Origin: Thermoplasmata archaeon
GTDB taxonomy: Archaea > Thermoplasmatota > Thermoplasmata > Thermoplasmatales > Thermoplasmataceae
NCBI GenBank assembly: GCA_021806345.1
Contig: JAJZXP010000052.1
Coordinates: forward strand, 1 to 26,023
Reading direction: 5' to 3'
DNA: 26,023 nucleotides
Part shown: piece after piece, positions 24,181 through 26,023 of the stretch
Layout of the letters: every line of letters starts with the position of its first letter
Position numbering within the stretch: the stretch's first letter is position 1
Made by a program: the position numbers and the translations under genes
The notes under the pieces: generated by a model
Database searches by the model: none
What the model saw: only the letters and a program-made list of their open reading frames with translations
Told to the model about the DNA's origin: nothing

Positions 24181-24852
24181 TTAGAGGGGAAAGTCCATAT
24201 TTCCAAAAGCGTCTTCCCAATCTTTAAGAAATCTATTCAACCCCTCATCGGTTTTTGGATGTGTCGGAAGCTTAGAAAGAACATCAAATGGTAAGGTTAC
24301 CACATCGGCACCCATTATCAAAGCCCTCAAAACATGAAGAGGATTCCTAACTGAAGCAACCAGTATTTTTGTCTTCACATCGTAGTTGGTAAAAATTGTC
24401 TTAATCTGTTCTATAACTGACATTCCGTCCTCTCCAATATCGTCCAGTCTTCCAACAAATGGAGAAACATACGCAGCTCCCGACTTTGCTGCAAACATGG
24501 CCTGTATTCCGTTGAAAATTAAGGTTGAATTAACCGGAATTCGTTTATCACTTAATACCTTAGTAACCTTTAATCCCACCAGATTAAATGGAACTTTTAC
24601 AACTGCGTTGTTTCCAAGTTCGCTGATTTTAATGGCTTGCTTGAGCATTGTATCATAGTCTGTTGCAATTACCTCAATGCTAACTGGACCGGGTGCAGTA
24701 TCTAAAATACTCTTTAAAATTTCCTTGAACCCAAGTCCTTTTTTCATTTCCTTCGCGATAAGTGATGGATTTGTTGTCACACCATCTAACAGACCCCATT
24801 CCTTTGCCATCTTGATTTCTTCTATATTTGCTGTATCTAAAAATAACTTCAT
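24181..24852 (-). CDS. tal: Transaldolase (small, FSA/TalC-type)
   Basis: Class I aldolase-type enzyme of the non-oxidative pentose phosphate pathway, moving a dihydroxyacetone unit between sugar phosphates. At 223 residues it belongs to the small transaldolase/fructose-6-phosphate aldolase group. The Schiff-base lysine is Lys86 in [18 protein letters not shown] with its aspartate and [11 protein letters not shown] with the threonine/asparagine pair are present at the N-terminus. Transaldolase versus fructose-6-phosphate aldolase activity cannot be settled from sequence, but the adjacent transketolase genes favour transaldolase. The ATG follows the transketolase stop by one base, with GGGAGGAG eight bases upstream. 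Confidence 0.93.
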   Translation of the reverse strand: MKLFLDTANIEEIKMAKEWGLLDGVTTNPSLIAKEMKKGLGFKEILKSILDTAPGPVSIEVIATDYDTMLKQAIKISELGNNAVVKVPFNLVGLKVTKVLSDKRIPVNSTLIFNGIQAMFAAKSGAAYVSPFVGRLDDIGEDGMSVIEQIKTIFTNYDVKTKILVASVRNPLHVLRALIMGADVVTLPFDVLSKLPTHPKTDEGLNRFLKDWEDAFGNMDFPL

Positions 24853-24853
24853 C

Positions 24854-25792
24854 TTATTTCTCCTCCCTAAACGCTTTAATTCCTGCTGTAACTATATCAT
24901 TTACTCCCATATGAAAATAATCAAAAAGTTCCCATGCCTTGCCTGATTTTCCAAACGTATCCCTCATTCCGACCCTCTCTACCCTAACCGGGTAATCTTC
25001 GCTGAGAATTTCACAAACTCGGCTTCCTAGGCCGTTGTAAATTGAATGTTCTTCTGCAGTGACCACATGACCAGTCTTTTTTGCATATGCAGTAATATTT
25101 TCCCTGTCGATGGGTTTCATGCTTGATACGTTAATTACAGCGGCATCTATTGCAAGCTCTTTTAATTTTTTGGCCGCTTCTAAAGAAAACCCCACCATCG
25201 ATCCATTGCAGAAAATAGTCAAGTCTGTTCCATCCTTAAGAATCACATTTTTCCCTTCCACGAATTGGTAATCGGTGTCGTTTACTACCGGGAATTTTTC
25301 CCTTGATAATCTAACATAATATGGAGTTTTTGTCTTTTCAACAAGATATTCAATTACAGAATCAGTTTCGATGGAATCACCGGGAACGATGACTTTCATA
25401 TTTGGAAGTCCACACATTAAACCCACGTCTTCCACCATCTGGTGAGTGGCCCCATCTTCGCCTACTGTAATTCCTGCATGGGTAACAACGAATTTTACAT
25501 CAATATTATTATAACAGACAGATTGCCTTATTTGTTCGTATGTACGAGTCAGAAATATTGCAAAGGTAGAAACGTATGGTTTTTTGCCAGATAGCGCCAT
25601 ACCAGCTGCAGTTGAAACCATAGACTGTTCCGAGATTCCCATGTTAAAGAACCTGTCCGGAAATACTTTACCAAACGTCTGCGTTTTTGTGGAACTTGAA
25701 AGATCTGCATCCAAAACGACAATTTCTTTATGTTTCTCCCCGAGTTCAGCTATTTTCTTTCCATAACTTTCCCTAAGACTTTCACTTTTCAT
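24854..25792 (-). CDS. tktB: Transketolase, C-terminal subunit
   Basis: Second subunit of a split transketolase (312 residues), carrying the pyrimidine-binding domain and the C-terminal domain. It transfers two-carbon ketol units between sugar phosphates with thiamine diphosphate. [19 protein letters not shown] carries the Glu55 that activates the cofactor; [18 protein letters not shown] follows, a substrate-site motif; [15 protein letters not shown] is in the last domain. The pyrophosphate/metal-binding domain is encoded by the upstream gene, which overlaps this one by 11 bases. Split transketolases are common in archaea and some bacteria. The symbol is given by function; naming of the two halves varies. 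Confidence 0.92.
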   Translation of the reverse strand: MKSESLRESYGKKIAELGEKHKEIVVLDADLSSSTKTQTFGKVFPDRFFNMGISEQSMVSTAAGMALSGKKPYVSTFAIFLTRTYEQIRQSVCYNNIDVKFVVTHAGITVGEDGATHQMVEDVGLMCGLPNMKVIVPGDSIETDSVIEYLVEKTKTPYYVRLSREKFPVVNDTDYQFVEGKNVILKDGTDLTIFCNGSMVGFSLEAAKKLKELAIDAAVINVSSMKPIDRENITAYAKKTGHVVTAEEHSIYNGLGSRVCEILSEDYPVRVERVGMRDTFGKSGKAWELFDYFHMGVNDIVTAGIKAFREEK

Positions 25793-26023
25793 ACTTTAAT
25801 GCACCTATTTCTTGAATTGCTCTTTGAAACTCTTCTTCTGAGGCTGGTGGACTTCCGTGGTATTTTGGGTTATTTTCCATGTAACTTACTCCCTTTCCTT
25901 TCACAGTGTTTGCGATCAGTAGTGTTGGTTTCTCCGTTTCTTCCTTTGCGAATTCCATTGCCTTCCTTATTTCGTTAAAATCATGACCATCGAATTTTAG
26001 CACTCTCCAGCCAAATGATTCAA
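25782..26023 (-). CDS. tktA: Transketolase, N-terminal subunit (5' part outside window)
   Basis: C-terminal part of the thiamine diphosphate-binding subunit. The frame stays open to the right edge; the upstream codons read ESFGWRVLKFDGHD, matching the conserved FGW...DGHD region, so the GTG at 26003 is internal, not a start. TLLIANTVKGKGVSYMENNPKYHG is the usual KT-KGKG...WHG block. It overlaps the C-terminal subunit by 11 bases and heads the tktA-tktB-tal run, a complete set for sugar phosphate interconversion. Confidence 0.9.
   Translation of the reverse strand, partial: ESFGWRVLKFDGHDFNEIRKAMEFAKEETEKPTLLIANTVKGKGVSYMENNPKYHGSPPASEEEFQRAIQEIGALKYEK

Noticed and set aside
1..26023. tRNA, rRNA, mobile elements or attachment sites
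   Set aside because: All gaps between genes are under about 140 bases; none holds a tRNA-like cloverleaf or terminal repeats by eye, and there is no transposase or integrase.

Overview
The window looks like a chromosomal housekeeping region of a Thermoplasmatales-like euryarchaeon (Thermoplasma, Ferroplasma or Cuniculiplasma type); I cannot fix the genus. The case rests on archaeal proteins (archaeal-type ProS and TyrRS, RadB, Fen1 with a C-terminal PIP box, tRNase Z), a bacterial-like SMC-ScpA-ScpB condensin, AT-rich DNA, TATA boxes 22-30 bases before the start codons of operon-first genes (leaderless transcripts), and Shine-Dalgarno (SD) motifs before genes inside operons. Both edges cut genes: proS on the left and the transketolase N-terminal subunit on the right. 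No gap between genes exceeds about 140 bases. I see no rRNA, tRNA, CRISPR array, insertion sequence or other mobile element.

Layout. 1-3539 (+): proS (partial), a HAD phosphatase, radB and fen1; the first three overlap and fen1 has its own promoter. 10208-3585 (-): a small membrane protein, then smc, scpA, two short open frames that together make one complete Cas4-like PD-(D/E)XK nuclease with membrane segments, and tyrS. 10347-11273 (+): tRNase Z. 12697-11288 (-): an NCS1-type nucleobase permease. 12830-14630 (+): scpB overlapping purD. 19294-14703 (-): a DUF309 protein, asnS, hemE, hemH and an EF-Tu/SelB-like protein with no GTP-binding P-loop. 19427-20362 (+): a protein I do not recognise. 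22189-20359 (-): malic enzyme and a GNAT acetyltransferase. 22238-23191 (+): a tandem GNAT protein. 24142-23186 (-): a dolichol-kinase-like membrane protein. 26023-24181 (-): split transketolase and transaldolase.

How the genes fit together. Translation (ProS, TyrRS, AsnRS, tRNase Z), DNA repair and replication (RadB, Fen1), chromosome organisation (SMC, ScpA, ScpB), haem synthesis (HemE, HemH) and the non-oxidative pentose phosphate route are represented.

The most notable locus is 4579-5377, directly behind smc-scpA. A Cas4/RecB-like nuclease, probably anchored in the membrane, has its nuclease motifs and its four-cysteine Fe-S ligand set divided between two consecutive frames, TAA-T-ATG apart. 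The break falls in the loop between two membrane helices. This is either a split two-chain enzyme, a recoded gene, a fresh frameshift, or a one-base error confined to 5099-5112. Other points of interest are the P-loop-less EF-Tu-like protein in the haem operon, the unknown protein at 19427, and a single TATA element midway between two divergent start codons at 22190-22237.
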